Part shown: one piece after another, positions 13,547 through 23,898 of the stretch
Layout: each line of letters begins with the position of its first letter
Numbering within the stretch: the first letter of the stretch is position 1
The notes under the pieces: generated by a model
Database searches by the model: none
Told to the model about the DNA's origin: nothing
Seen by the model: only the letters and a program-made list of their open reading frames with translations
Made by a program: the position numbers and the translations under genes
Source: Phallus indusiatus
Taxonomy: Eukaryota > Basidiomycota > Agaricomycetes > Phallales > Phallaceae
Direction: 5' to 3'
NCBI GenBank assembly: GCA_027605045.1
Contig: JAQFWX010000064.1
Coordinates: forward strand, 1-64,000
DNA: 64,000 nucleotides

Positions 13547-14211
13547 CTATGAACTAGACTTAGTCTTTTCACGTTCTACCCAGTCGAGCCAAGATCCTTC
13601 ATAGTTTTTCACACTACAAATGAAAAAAAAAGGTTACCCAAGGGTCCTCCTAATGAGCCAATGCTTTTGCGACTTACTTAGTGAATCCATTCCTATGTGC
13701 TGTATCACAAGCGGTTGCACTACGTTTTCCACTCCGGCAGTAAAAGATAACTTCTTGGTTATGGGCGGGACGAACGTAACCGTGCTTCTGAAAGAATTCG
13801 TCTGCTTTCAGCTGAAGCGAAGCTGGGAGAACGGAAAGTGGAAGAGCAACAGCAGAGGGTATTGATCCTTGAGCAATCTCGTCTGGCTCCCTAACATCGA
13901 TCAGGTACACTTCCTAGAATTGCAGATAAGACCTTGTATCCTTATGAAAATGTTTTTGAAGCTAATCGAACTTTTGATGGCTGCTGAGATAATTTCTTTA
14001 TGAACTCGTACGACACTTTTGGTGCTGTCCAATCTGATTGCTGTTTTGTGCGCTCTTCGACGACCTTTTCGTTGATCTTGCTGTCTAAAGCATTGCTTCT
14101 CCCAGAGTTAAAACGCACAGCATTCGGTGTTAAACGGGGAGTAAGTAGAGCACTAGTCCTTCCGAATGCTTGTCCAGAAACTACAGTCCGTCGTAAAACG
14201 TACCGAAACAT
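13547..14211 (-). CDS. Mitochondrial rhodanese-domain sulfurtransferase
   Basis: This is a single-rhodanese-domain protein that transfers persulfide sulfur, like yeast Rdl1/Rdl2. The N-terminus (MFRYVLRRTVVSGQAFGR) is basic and hydroxylated, a typical mitochondrial presequence. The rhodanese fold begins at VYLIDVREPDEIAQGSIPSA (about 13900-13850) and holds the active-site loop YCRSGKRSATA near 13735-13705 with the catalytic cysteine intact. The last exon gives VKNYEGSWLDWVE and ends at TAG 13547-13549. Three exons are separated by short introns. The start is ATG 14211. Its role near frataxin is suggestive, because both act in mitochondrial sulfur or iron-sulfur metabolism, but adjacency does not prove a link. 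Confidence 0.9.
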
Positions 14212-14710
14212 GTGGGAGGATTATAACAGAGGTTGAATCGCGAGAAACTGCGAATTAATATGATGACAAGAGTGATTACAAAGTCCAGTTATGTCACATT
14301 GTTGACTGTTGTAGACTCGCTTATAGCTTGCGCGATTTTTGCTACAACAACTGTTTCTCCCTCCCACCTCAGTTTTCTCCCTCTCTCTCTCTCACCGTCT
14401 CATTCCTCTCACTGACCACTAAACCTACCCTCATCGATGCAACTGTAATGCATAATGGCTTGAAGTTCGTTGATTATTGACAATGCACGCAACATGACCC
14501 ATTAGCAAAGTGCCGAGTCCTATCCTGGCCGCTCAACAACTTCACCAAGCTCTCAACCCGGCGCTTCATCCAGGATTCATGTCAGCCTGATTAGTCATTG
14601 AACGGATGACTAAGCCCTGAAGGCCTGACCTCTTTGCCGACTCCCAACCGACTCCTGTCGGTATTCGCAGCTAATCTCCAAACTTCAGTCTCAATACTCG
14701 GTGCTCAATT
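14212..14710. promoter_or_regulatory. Divergent promoter region of rhodanese and copper transporter
   Basis: This 499 bp region lies between divergent start codons. It contains a CT-rich tract (about 14355-14412) and a short palindrome CCGACTCCTGTCGG near 14646-14659. I see no ORF with coding character. I could not recognise a copper-response element with confidence. Confidence 0.4.
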
Positions 14711-15492
14711 ATGGATATGGCAGGAATGACCATGATAGGGGGTATGTACCATGAGAACCGATGAAAGCAATTTGAAGTCAATTTCGTTTCTCTACAACTT
14801 TTAGGTGGTACCATGGGTGGGTCGATGAAACCGTGGTTACATTTTACCCAAGGCGAAAATATCTTTTTCATGGCATGGGTACCAACTTCATCCGGGGCAG
14901 TTTTCGGAGCATGCATCGGTCTTTTTATGCTTGCTCTGGTTGAACGATGGGTTGCATCTATGCGGAGTATTATGGGTGCATATTGGTATCAAAGGTAGAA
15001 AATACAGCATGCAAGTGATGGCGAAAAGCTTTTCGTTAATTCTTTCTTCATTATAGAATGCTGGACGTTTCTTCCACACGTCTGATGCTTCCGCCAGACG
15101 ATACTTCTCTCAGCAAGAAAGTCTTAGAAGAAGGCAGCGAAGAAAGCCTCCCTCAGGCCATTGCCCATCCTCGCCCAAACTCGGTCAGTCATGTTCGACG
15201 TGGTTACCCCTTCATCCTCTCCCACGAAGTTTCCCGTGGAGTTCTGTTTGCCTTCCAGTCCGCTCTGGGCTATTCGCTAATGTTGGCCGTCATGTGAGAC
15301 CATTTACAATTGTTCTTCATTATTTTCCCGAAACAGTTTGGCTAAAAAAATTTTTTTCTTACTTTTCCCTGCTTTTTATTTTGTAAATTTAGGACCTTTC
15401 ACGCGGGATACATCATTTCAATCGTTATTGGGCTCGGCGTGGGCGAAGTACTATTCGGCCGTTTCGCCTCTAACGCCCATCATCATGCGTAG
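14711..15492 (+). CDS. Ctr-family copper transporter
   Basis: This is a trimeric Cu(I) importer of the plasma or vacuolar membrane. A tiny first exon gives the methionine-rich start MDMAGMTMIGG, and after an intron the sequence continues with TMGGSMKPWLHF. Helix 1 is FFMAWVPTSSGAVFGACIGLFMLALVERW. A cytosolic loop follows, with introns around 14996 and 15295. Helix 2 contains the MLAVM (MxxxM) selectivity motif, whose last Met codon is split by an intron, and helix 3 has AGYIISIVIGLGVGE with close-packed glycines. The tail ends NAHHHA, a histidine cluster in place of the usual HCH. The stop is TAG 15490-15492. It lies head-to-tail with a metalloreductase 436 bp downstream, which fits reduction of Cu(II) before uptake. 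Confidence 0.92.
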
Positions 15493-15928
15493 ACGGCTAA
15501 AGAGCTGCTACATTATGCCTAAATTTCGTTATATATGTATGTAAATTTGGAATTACCAACTTTTAGCCAACCGAAAAGTGACAGTCGGATGGTTCTCATA
15601 ATGTTGCCCCTCATGGTCTAACGTAAACTTTCGTCGGCGAAGGACCCTTTTCATGTCATGAGTCTAATTGAGTGTAAACGAGGCCAGGTATATAAAAAAT
15701 TCTTGACAAAATAAACATTGCATGTGTTGAAAAAAAAATTTTTGTCTAGGGCCTTCTTCCGGATGTATATTCATGTAAAAATATTTGTCTCAAGCGCCTA
15801 CCTAGTCCTAGCAGCTGCAGCTCCTAGCAAACCACTTTGATTTATTATTTTAAACTTTTCCCCTTCCCCTCTCTCCTGTATATTTGAGCATTTCGTGGAC
15901 TGGATTGTTCTTCTTTGCTGCACCAAGT
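15493..15928 (+). promoter_or_regulatory. Spacer / promoter of the metalloreductase, with TATA box
   Basis: TATATAAA at 15689-15696 lies 233 bp before the reductase ATG. An A-tract abutting a T-tract follows at about 15731-15745, and a pyrimidine-rich stretch lies at 15845-15880. There is no ORF. The upstream half should be the copper-transporter 3' UTR. Confidence 0.4.
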
Positions 15929-17983
15929 ATGTCAAACCCCGGGACGCCTTATCTAGATCCGAACTTTTATATTTACGAGTAGGTCTTTCTCGAACTTAAA
16001 CTTCCGTCTTTCTGCAACTAACGACTTCGCCAGCTCATATGTCAGTGATCCACCGTATCAGGTCAAGTTTACGATAGCATGGACAGCTCTGACGGCCTTG
16101 TGCGTGTTCCTTTCTGTCCCAAAACTCCTCAAAGCTTGGCGAACCGGTCGGTTATGGCAAACCTGGGCTGTTAAAGAGAATGTGTATAATGTCGATTACA
16201 AGCCAGTAGATACCCCGGAGAAGATTATTCCTCGAACAGCTGATAGCTCCACTTTCAATCAATTTGCATCTATAATTCTCAAGTGTAGCCTGTGTAGGGT
16301 TCCCTATCTGAATTTGAACGTCGGTCAAAGTAATGTCATTTCGCAATAATCTAAGGCTAGTTTTTTGAATTCTCTTGATGACAGTTTTGATATCGGGCTT
16401 ATACTTCGGGGTGACACTTTTCTGCATATTCTACAAATCCCCAATTGTCTTTAGTCCCAACCGTGCAGGTTAAGGTCTTATTTCTGTGATGGCTTCACTA
16501 TGCATACACTGACAAGGCACCGTTAGGCTTCATCGCGCTCGCTCAGCTGCCATTCATATTTCTTTTCGCTTGCAAAAATAGCATCCTATCTGTACTCTTG
16601 GGACTCGGATATGAGAAAGTAAATTTCCTGCACAGATGGGCTGGGCGTATTCTATTCTTTTCTATAACGATTCACGGTGGGCTATGGATAAATAATGACC
16701 GCACAGCGGGAACTCCTATCATCGGCTCGGCCAAGGAAACATTGGGCGTTGCTGCTTACGGACTGTTGGGCACTATATTCCTCACCTCACTCCCCCCGGT
16801 CAGAAAGCATGCCTACCAAATGTTCACCACGATCCAGTGAGCAAATTATTTTCCTCCTTGTGTTGTTTTTTCTGTTTTAACAGAGAATGACTCATATTCG
16901 CTTACAGTATTATCGGATACGTGAGCTTTTTCATCGTCATTTGTTACCACACATTGTACGCGATTCCGTGGATATTCCCTCCGATAGCGTTTTACGGATT
17001 CGATTTATTGGCTCGTCTTTTGAGAACTCGGATTAAGGAAGCAATTTTAATTCCTATTGGTGATCAAATGACGTTGGTAAGACTATAATTGTAGTCGTTG
17101 ACGGTTCTAATAGTTTTACCATTTAAGATTCATATCCAAGGTTGCGATGGCGGTTGGATAGCCGGACAGCATCTCCGGTTGAGAGTATTCTTCTCGGGTC
17201 GAATGCTCGAATCGCACCCACTCACAATTGCCAATTCTCCTTCTCCTGTTTCTTGCATTTCTTCTGGTGAAATCATTCTGGGAGTTCGTGTCAACGGAGA
17301 TTGGTCCCATGCTTTGAATGAAGTTGCACGACGGGCCGAAAAACAGCATCTACAAGTCAGCGTAATGCTTGACGGTCCTTATGGGGGCTCGAGCATTGAT
17401 CTTGGAAACTTCGAGAATGCTATACTCATTGCAGGGGGATCCGGCATCACATTCACGCTTGGCTTACTTGACGATATAGTAGGACGCGTTGTCAATATGA
17501 AACGCAAAGGTGGCGAGAAGACAAGACGGGTTAAATTTGTGTGGTGTATCAAATCCTTTGGTCGGTGAATCTGTACTTTTTATACATGCCATCACTAAAT
17601 TATCTGCCCGTACAGGTTCAATCTCATGGTTTGCTCCAATGTTGGTCGATATAGCGTTAAAAGCACAGAGCTCTTCGATCACCCTTCATATTGAGATTTT
17701 CGTCACATGTTTATGTGATCCTGAATCGGTCCCAGTGATACCAAACTGCGAAGTGAGTATCGAAAAGCCTCGCGTCGCGAAACTTCTGGATACCTTCTTA
17801 AATGGCGCAGTGGACCTTGAAGCCGGAAAGCGTAATAAGGCTGATTTGAACGGGCTTGCTCTAGCAGTCAGTGGACCAAAATCTCTAACAACGGAGGCTC
17901 AGAGTACCGTCGCTAAGTTATCAATCGGTCAAATGCGTAGAATTGGAAATGTAGCTTTACATACGGAAGAGTTTAGTTTATGA
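15929..17983 (+). CDS. Ferric/cupric reductase (FRE family)
   Basis: This is a plasma-membrane flavocytochrome that moves electrons from NADPH through FAD and two hemes to extracellular Fe(III) or Cu(II). The product starts MSNPGTPYLDPNFY and has a first helix near 16070. The ferric-reductase membrane domain includes both heme-ligand pairs: LHRWAG and TIHGG, then FTTIH and CYHTLY. The third histidine codon is split by the intron at about 16839-16908. The FAD motif HPLTIAN is near 17218 and the NADPH pocket GGSGITFTLG near 17435. The C-terminus (SGPKSLTTEAQ) resembles the NADPH-binding end. The stop is TGA 17981-17983. It is tandem with the Ctr transporter and convergent with VAM7 (50 bp between stops). 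A PUF-type UGUAUAUA follows the stop by 18 nt. Confidence 0.93.
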
Positions 17984-18001
17984 AACAAATGAATATGTAT
18001 A

Positions 18002-18009
18002 TGTATATA
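18002..18009 (+). promoter_or_regulatory. UGUAUAUA PUF-binding-type site in the reductase 3' flank
   Basis: TGTATATA starts 18 nt after the reductase stop codon and is preceded by the near-match TGTATATG at 17996. It matches the sequence predicted for the window's own Pumilio protein. The AT-rich context makes chance occurrence possible. Confidence 0.35.
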
Positions 18010-18033
18010 TATTGCTTTGGGTTATAGTTTCCT

Positions 18034-19098
18034 TCAGGATAAACGACGCAGGTCTTTACCGGCGGCGACTAGTTTGCCCGAAGTAACATCAACATTTCGA
18101 GTCAAATCATCCAACAGTTCGTTCTGTTCTTCAATTTCTTGGGAAATAGCCATCCCGAGATGTTTCTGTCGTCTGAGAATGGTTGTAAGGCGGGCAGCTT
18201 GATCGTCTTGTTGTTCCATCTGAAGCTTCTGCAAACCTAACAATCCTTGATCATCCAAAGGTCTTGTTTGTTCGGTTTCCTGGGGTATCTCCTTGACTCC
18301 GAAGACGCGGGAAACGGCCTTCGCATGCGGTCGTGATTGTGAACTCAATAAGGCTTCCCTGTCTGCTTGTGGTGATGGCATCTGCACGCTAACACCTTGT
18401 CTTGTAGTTCGAACGGCTGACACCATTTTTTGAAGTCGTTCACAATCGTCCTGCAGAGAAGCAATCATGTCGTTCCGCCGTTGAAGTTCACCGGAAGTAA
18501 GACCTTGATCGTTGAGACCCTCCAAGCCTCTAGCGAGGACGCCCAGTTTATCTAACAATAGCACGAGCTTCCTTTTTGCTGAGACATTGGTAGCTTGAGA
18601 GCCTGAAACATCCCCCAAATCGACGAGTGAGTTTCGCTTGGTGATGTCAGCCATCACATCTCTGACTAATACAGTAAGATTAGAATGCTCTTCTATCCAA
18701 GAAGATAGGGTGAATTGGTGGGAAGACGAGTGATCAACCGTCCCGTGAGCCGTTAAAGGAATTTCCAGGAATTCGTTAAACTCGCGAAGTTCACGCCATC
18801 TAGCGTCTTTAGAGGCAACAATTTCACGAAGGTATCGTTCGAGACCAGAAACGCGTTCTTCCAAAATAGTTGGGTTCTGTTTTGTGAAAGAGAATGGATG
18901 CTTTGGGGGAAGGGAGACAGGAGGTTCTGAGCCTGTTTTCGTCCGCAATTCCTTATCGAGCTCCGCGAATTCTGAGTAACGACGGTATATTTGCCATGAA
19001 CGGACAGCTGTTTGTACTTGGATAATATAAACTATGTGTGTTTTCGGTTTATATCTTTGTTCATGTCCGAGGATTCGAACTGAGTGAATGACGGACAT
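18034..19098 (-). CDS. VAM7: Vacuolar Qc-SNARE VAM7
   Basis: Vam7 is the soluble SNARE that joins Vam3, Vti1 and Nyv1 in homotypic vacuole fusion with Ypt7 and HOPS. This gene is a single uninterrupted 354-codon frame, unusual here. The N-terminal PX domain spans about residues 1-120, with YRRYSEF and the LPPKHPF phosphoinositide-binding loop. A helical linker follows, and the C-terminal SNARE motif (about residues 285-345) has the zero-layer glutamine within GMAISQEIEEQNELLDDL. There is no transmembrane segment, as expected for Vam7. The stop is at 18034-18036 and the start ATG at 19098. It is convergent with the reductase gene and divergent from eIF3a (258 bp). Confidence 0.92.
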   Translation of the reverse strand: MSVIHSVRILGHEQRYKPKTHIVYIIQVQTAVRSWQIYRRYSEFAELDKELRTKTGSEPPVSLPPKHPFSFTKQNPTILEERVSGLERYLREIVASKDARWRELREFNEFLEIPLTAHGTVDHSSSHQFTLSSWIEEHSNLTVLVRDVMADITKRNSLVDLGDVSGSQATNVSAKRKLVLLLDKLGVLARGLEGLNDQGLTSGELQRRNDMIASLQDDCERLQKMVSAVRTTRQGVSVQMPSPQADREALLSSQSRPHAKAVSRVFGVKEIPQETEQTRPLDDQGLLGLQKLQMEQQDDQAARLTTILRRQKHLGMAISQEIEEQNELLDDLTRNVDVTSGKLVAAGKDLRRLS

Positions 19099-19356
19099 AA
19101 TTGAGAACTTGAGAAGGGTTTGGAGACGCCTGCGTTACTATGGACTTCAGGAGTTTTAGTCAACGTTCATTCTGAGGAAAAGAAAAACAGACATCCAACA
19201 GCTCGCTCGAACGAGGCTATAGTAGCAAGGATGGAATTCTCGGATACGCCAAGTGATACTATATAGTAGGAGCTTACGTAACTCCCACACACTTTTCCCC
19301 GTGCCCGCCATCGACGTTTTCTCTGCGAGTACGCCCCAGCATCGAGGACATTAACG

Positions 19357-22300
19357 ATGGCACCGTACTCAAAGCCTGAAACGGTCATAAAGCAGGCGGA
19401 AGGGTTGATATCTGTTGGACAATCTCATGCCGCGCTACAATTGCTCACCGAGATGTTCTCGTCTAAACGACTCCGTTCCACTCCTATAGCATCCCTAGAG
19501 CCCATTGTGCTTCGCTTTGTCGAACTATGTGTCGATTTGAGAAAAGGCAGGACTGCCAAAGAAGGTCTCATGCAATATAAAAACATCGCTCAAAACACCA
19601 GTGTCGCGAGTATAGAAGCAGTCATCAAACGTTTTGTGCAACTTGCGGATGCCAAAGTTCAAGAGGCTCAGGAAAAGGCTGAAAAAGCAGTTGCGTTAAT
19701 CGACGTCGATGATTTGGAAGCTAGCGAAACCCCAGAAAGCATTCTTCTTGGTGCTGTTAGCGGTGACCAAAACAAAGACCGAACAGACAGAGCTCTGGTC
19801 ACCCCATGGTTAAAATTCTTGTGGGAAAGCTATCGTACCGCGCTGGAGACTTTGAAAAATAACGCTCGTTTAGAAGCGATATATCAAGTAGGTCCTTTTG
19901 TTGTTACCTTTCGTAGAAGTTAATGACCCAACCCTTGCAGCAAATTGCGCACCAAGCCTTCAAGTTCTGCTTAAGGCATGTTCGAAAAGTCGAGTTTCGT
20001 CGTCTTTGCGAGACCTTGCGTCTTCACTTAGCTAACGTAGCGAAATACGCTCACCAACCTCATTCAATCAATCTGTCGGACCCAGATACGCTACAACACC
20101 ACCTTGACACACGTTTTGCTCAGCTCAATACTTCGGTAGAACTGGAGCTCTGGCAAGAGGCATTCCGATCTGTCGAAGACATACACAATCTTCTTACCAT
20201 GGCCAAAAAAGCACCGCGACCTGCGATGATGGCGAATTATTATGAGAATCTGACAAGAATTTTCCTGACAAGCGGTAACGTCTTATTCCATGCCGCGGCA
20301 TGGAGCAGGTTCTACGTTACGGCACAGAGCTCAGGTGGAAAGAGCGAAGATGAACTTTCCAAATTAGCTGGACAGGTTCTTATGAGTGCACTAGCTGTTC
20401 CTACTGCGTTACCGGATCACGAGGGAGAAGTCGAGGATGGAAAAGGCCGAAATGGACGTTTGACCGCCCTCCTTGGTTTAACGAAACTACCTACACGAGC
20501 GGGATTACTCCATGAAGCTGTTAGTATACTCATTCCTGTTCTAGCTGTGACTACACTTACCCGTTTAATAGCTTTCCAGAGGCACACTCAAAATGTCACC
20601 CGAGCCCGTTCGTAAACTGTACCATATTCTAGAAGTTTCATTTGAACCTCTTAGCCTGTGTTCTCGAGCAGCACCCATTCTCAGCGATCTTGCGAAAGAT
20701 GAAGCCTATGTCTCTTATTTGCCGTTAATCCGGCAGGTTCTCATTTTCAAACTACTTTTTCAACTCTCTGACATTTATTCTTCAATCAAAATTTCCAAAT
20801 TACAAGCCCTCGTGGAACCATTGAATGACTCCTTCGACAAACCTACAAGTTCCTCTACACCATGGGCAGATCAGAAACTGGAGACGATTCTCATGTCCGC
20901 AGTCCATACTGGGCAGATTTATATTCGAATTGATCATGCTGAGGGCACCATAACATTCTCCGAATCGCTCTTCACGCCATCAGCTCCTGTATCTTTGCAA
21001 CCCTCTTTGGGATCTGTTTTCATCTCCCGCGTCAATACTGTAGCCACGACTCTACATACCACTCTTCAAGCACTATATCCAGTTTCGCAGCCTTCACAAG
21101 AAGAAAAGACCCAGGGCTTGATTAATGCGGCTCAAGCTGAAAGAAAAGCGGTCCATGTTCGCCAATTGATTATCGCTCGCCGTCGTGAGCTTTTGTCCGA
21201 GCTCTCTGTTCGGAGAGAAAGGGAGGAGGCTAGTCGCAAGGCTGAACAACTTCGTCGTGATAAAGAAGAGGAATCCCGACGTGCGATTGAGGACGTTCGT
21301 CGCAAACAAGTTGAACAAGCGCGTAGGACACTTGAGCAATCCAAGACAGAAGAAGCTCGTAGGATCGCTCAAACCCTTAAAACGAAGATGAATGTTCCGA
21401 TTGAGGTAGGTCCCGTTGGGTCTTTGAATTTTTGTCCCGAGATTTAATTTCTCAATGTTCCAGGATATCGACACCACTGATCCTGATGTGCTGCTTCGGA
21501 TGCAAATTGCTCAGATTGAAAAGGAGAAGCGCGAGCAGACAGAGCGTTTGCGAATAGTTGCCAAACGTATTGATCATCTTGAGCGCGCCTTCCGAAGAGA
21601 AGAACGACCATTGCTCACTCAAGATTATGAACATCAACAGAAAGAAGATCGCGAAGCCCATGAGTCACGAATTCAGACGACTATTGCCGCCGCCAAGGAG
21701 AAAGTTAACGAAGATTTAGCCACGAAGAAACGCTTATCGCGCATGTTATCAGATTTCAAGTCTAAACGTGATTTCATTGAAGAAAAACGTAACGAAGAGT
21801 ATAATAAGCGTAAAGCTATCGCTGATAAAAAGGCTGCGGAAGAAAAGGCGAAGAGACGGAAAGAGATTCTGGCTGCTCGTGAAGAAGAAAGAAAGAAACA
21901 GGAAGAGGAAGAGAGAAGACAAAGGGAAGAAGCCGAAGAGCTACGCCGCAAAGAAGAAGGTAAGCCCCTAAATAAAAATTGTAAAAATTGTTCTCTTATC
22001 AGTTCACTCATGACATTCGTAGCCTTGCGGGCTGAAGAGGAACGTAAGAGACTTGAAGAAGAAGCTGCTGCCGAGGCCAAACGTCGTGATGAAGAAGAGC
22101 GCCGTAGAAAACGTCTGGAAGAACGTGCAGCAGCTGATGAGGCTGCTCGCTTGCAACGACAACGCCAGGAAGAGGCAGCGCGCCGCGCAGAAGAAAGGAA
22201 AGCTGCCGAGAAAGCGAAGGCTGCCCGCCCACCTGAAGAACCCTGGCGTCGGTCTACCAGCTCGTTCATTGAGTCCAATGCTCCACGACCCCGCCCGGAG

Positions 22301-22600
22301 AGTCCTTCTGGCCCTCAGAGAGTTCGACCACCCCGTCCGGAAAGTCCTTCCGGTTCTCCAAGGACCCGACCACCGTTGTTTTCTGGCAAAGCACCGACCG
22401 GTGGAGGATGGCGTGAGCGAGAAGCGGCCAAAAAAGCACAAGCTGGTGCAGCTACGTCGGTTTCAAATCAAGAATCTGGATCAGCTCCGACAAGTAATCC
22501 AGCTGCCAGACACACTTCAACCGAGGTTGATGATGATGGATTCCAAACGGTAACCAAAAAGCCTGGGGTTTGGCGTCCTCGCCGGGGCGGTCATACTTAG
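19357..22600 (+). CDS. TIF32: Translation initiation factor eIF3 subunit a
   Basis: This is the largest core subunit of eIF3, a scaffold on the 40S ribosome. The start [22 protein letters not shown] and the following helices are typical of eIF3a. The PCI domain lies around 20590-20970, with a winged-helix segment [18 protein letters not shown] very long, highly charged spectrin-like region rich in E, R, K and A runs from 21120 to 22230. The tail has proline-arginine repeats (PRPESPSG) and ends [14 protein letters not shown]. Introns lie near 19890-19940, 20535-20590 and 21406-21465, and a stop-free 63-nt intron lies at 21960-22022. The start is ATG 19357; the stop is at 22598-22600. Serine-rich frames on the opposite strand are shadows of the charged repeats. 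Confidence 0.94.
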
Positions 22601-23293
22601 GCGTTTTATGATTGAGTACTGGTTAGTGGTCATGAGTGTCTATGAGTATAAGCGTGTCATCACGTTAAATACATATTTCTTCATTTTTTCTTGCACGATT
22701 GGATGATTGATGACTATTCGTAGCTTCACATGAACTGTACGGTGACCGGATGCATGCTTAATATACATACATATGCGACTCACTAGAACGCCGTAGTCAA
22801 TGTTTATGATAAAAGGTTGACAACGGATATCCCCAATCTAAATTTCCTTGAAACAGCTGGTTTACGCTGGGTTTACGAGTATCAAAGCGGGTACAATCAA
22901 ACTACCCTCAACTTCGAAATTCTAAGCTGTTCCAGGAACATTTCCGACTATATAATCCGTGCTGGAACTTGTTCCTCCAAGAAAAGGATCAGCAGTCGGA
23001 GATGATACAAAACGAGGTGCTGTTATAACGCTTGAAGAAAGAAAATACCTCCTCAAATAAAGGATGATTTCAATAAATGATTATAAAAATCTTTAGCTAT
23101 AGGGTTGTTATGTATGTGTTCACAAACTTAGAGTCCCTGCTCAGGGCAGACGCTCATGGCCATCGGCGTCGATTTTGAAGTGGCCTTACTTGCTGGTAGG
23201 TTACACCATTCATGGATGTAAGCTCCAAGCACTTTGACACTTGTGAGCGATCGATACACGACTACACGGCCTTTAGACCTTTGTTTTCAAACG

Positions 23294-23300
23294 TATATAA
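23294..23300 (+). promoter_or_regulatory. TATA box (TATATAA) before a tiny ORF
   Basis: TATATAA lies 51 bp upstream of the ATG at 23345, a spacing that would fit a short 5' leader. It is listed because the rest of this gap lacks obvious promoters. There is no transcript evidence. Confidence 0.3.
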
Positions 23301-23344
23301 GGCGGCCTTGTTATTGCAGAAAGAGCTCAACATCAGTGACACAG

Positions 23345-23536
23345 ATGAATGATACTGAATACACGATGGGTGACAAGGACGGAAACAAACGGTATGTTAT
23401 TAATTCAAGTCGATATACTAATGTAAATAATGTAAAATACACGGTGGTATGTGGTCGTACATGATTGCCGGTATTAATTTATTATGCATTGAGGGTAAAA
23501 GGCAAGACGGAGGAAAATAGCGATAACGACCCATGA
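23345..23536 (+). CDS. Candidate tiny two-exon gene (29 aa, very weak)
   Basis: The ATG at 23345 opens MNDTEYTMGDKDGNKR, followed by a good donor (GTATGT at 23392). Using the acceptor ending at 23493 (102-nt intron), the frame continues for 13 codons to TGA 23534-23536. The predicted peptide is hydrophilic, has no CaaX motif and so is not a typical basidiomycete pheromone, and has no recognisable family. The support is only a TATA box, an ATG and a consensus donor. It could equally be the first exon of a non-coding transcript. Confidence 0.15.
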
Positions 23537-23552
23537 GCAAAAGACACCGTAG

Positions 23553-23898
23553 TCACGTCTTTTGACAGCTACTGTTTTCAATCGCATTCGAGTGATTTAC
23601 TGCATCATTCATCGTGGTGTCCAAAAGCGGCGGAACAACATTAGTCTCAGGGCACGCGAAGCAATGACTATACACATAAAACTCCTCAACTGGACAAGTT
23701 TGTTGATGAGGAAGAATCCCCGTACATGTAGTCAAGTCACCTAGAAATTCTGTGTTCCAATGAAAATGGTGTATGTGTAGGATCGGGAGGCGACACGAAA
23801 TATGGTGACGGAGGAGCTCCTGCGGCTGCACATGTTAATTCAGAAGAAGATCTGCAATGATACAGACCATTGTATAATTCTCCATTTTCATCCCCCAT
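23553..23898 (-). CDS. Candidate two-exon small gene (90 aa, unknown)
   Basis: From ATG 23898 the frame reads MGDENGELYNGLYHCRSS and continues through a proline-rich stretch (APPSPYFVSPPDPTHTPF). A 73-nt GT-AG intron at 23668-23740 joins in phase to HCFACPETNVVPPLLD and ends at TGA 23553-23555. The composition is protein-like, with five cysteines, but there is no signal peptide, membrane segment or known domain. An in-frame TGA directly precedes the ATG, so it starts here or at an upstream exon. It may be the 3' part of a larger gene that includes the fragments at 23911-24440. I do not recognise it. Confidence 0.3.

Noticed and set aside
21673..22278. 201-codon serine-rich frame opposite eIF3a
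   Set aside because: It is the antisense of Glu/Arg/Lys codon repeats in the eIF3a charged region; composition alone explains it.
22004..22441. 145-codon minus-strand frame in the eIF3a tail
   Set aside because: Shadow of the eIF3a coding strand, with no family resemblance.
23345..23536. Mating pheromone precursor in the 23 kb gap
   Set aside because: No CaaX terminus is present on either strand in plausible short frames, and no pheromone receptor gene is nearby.
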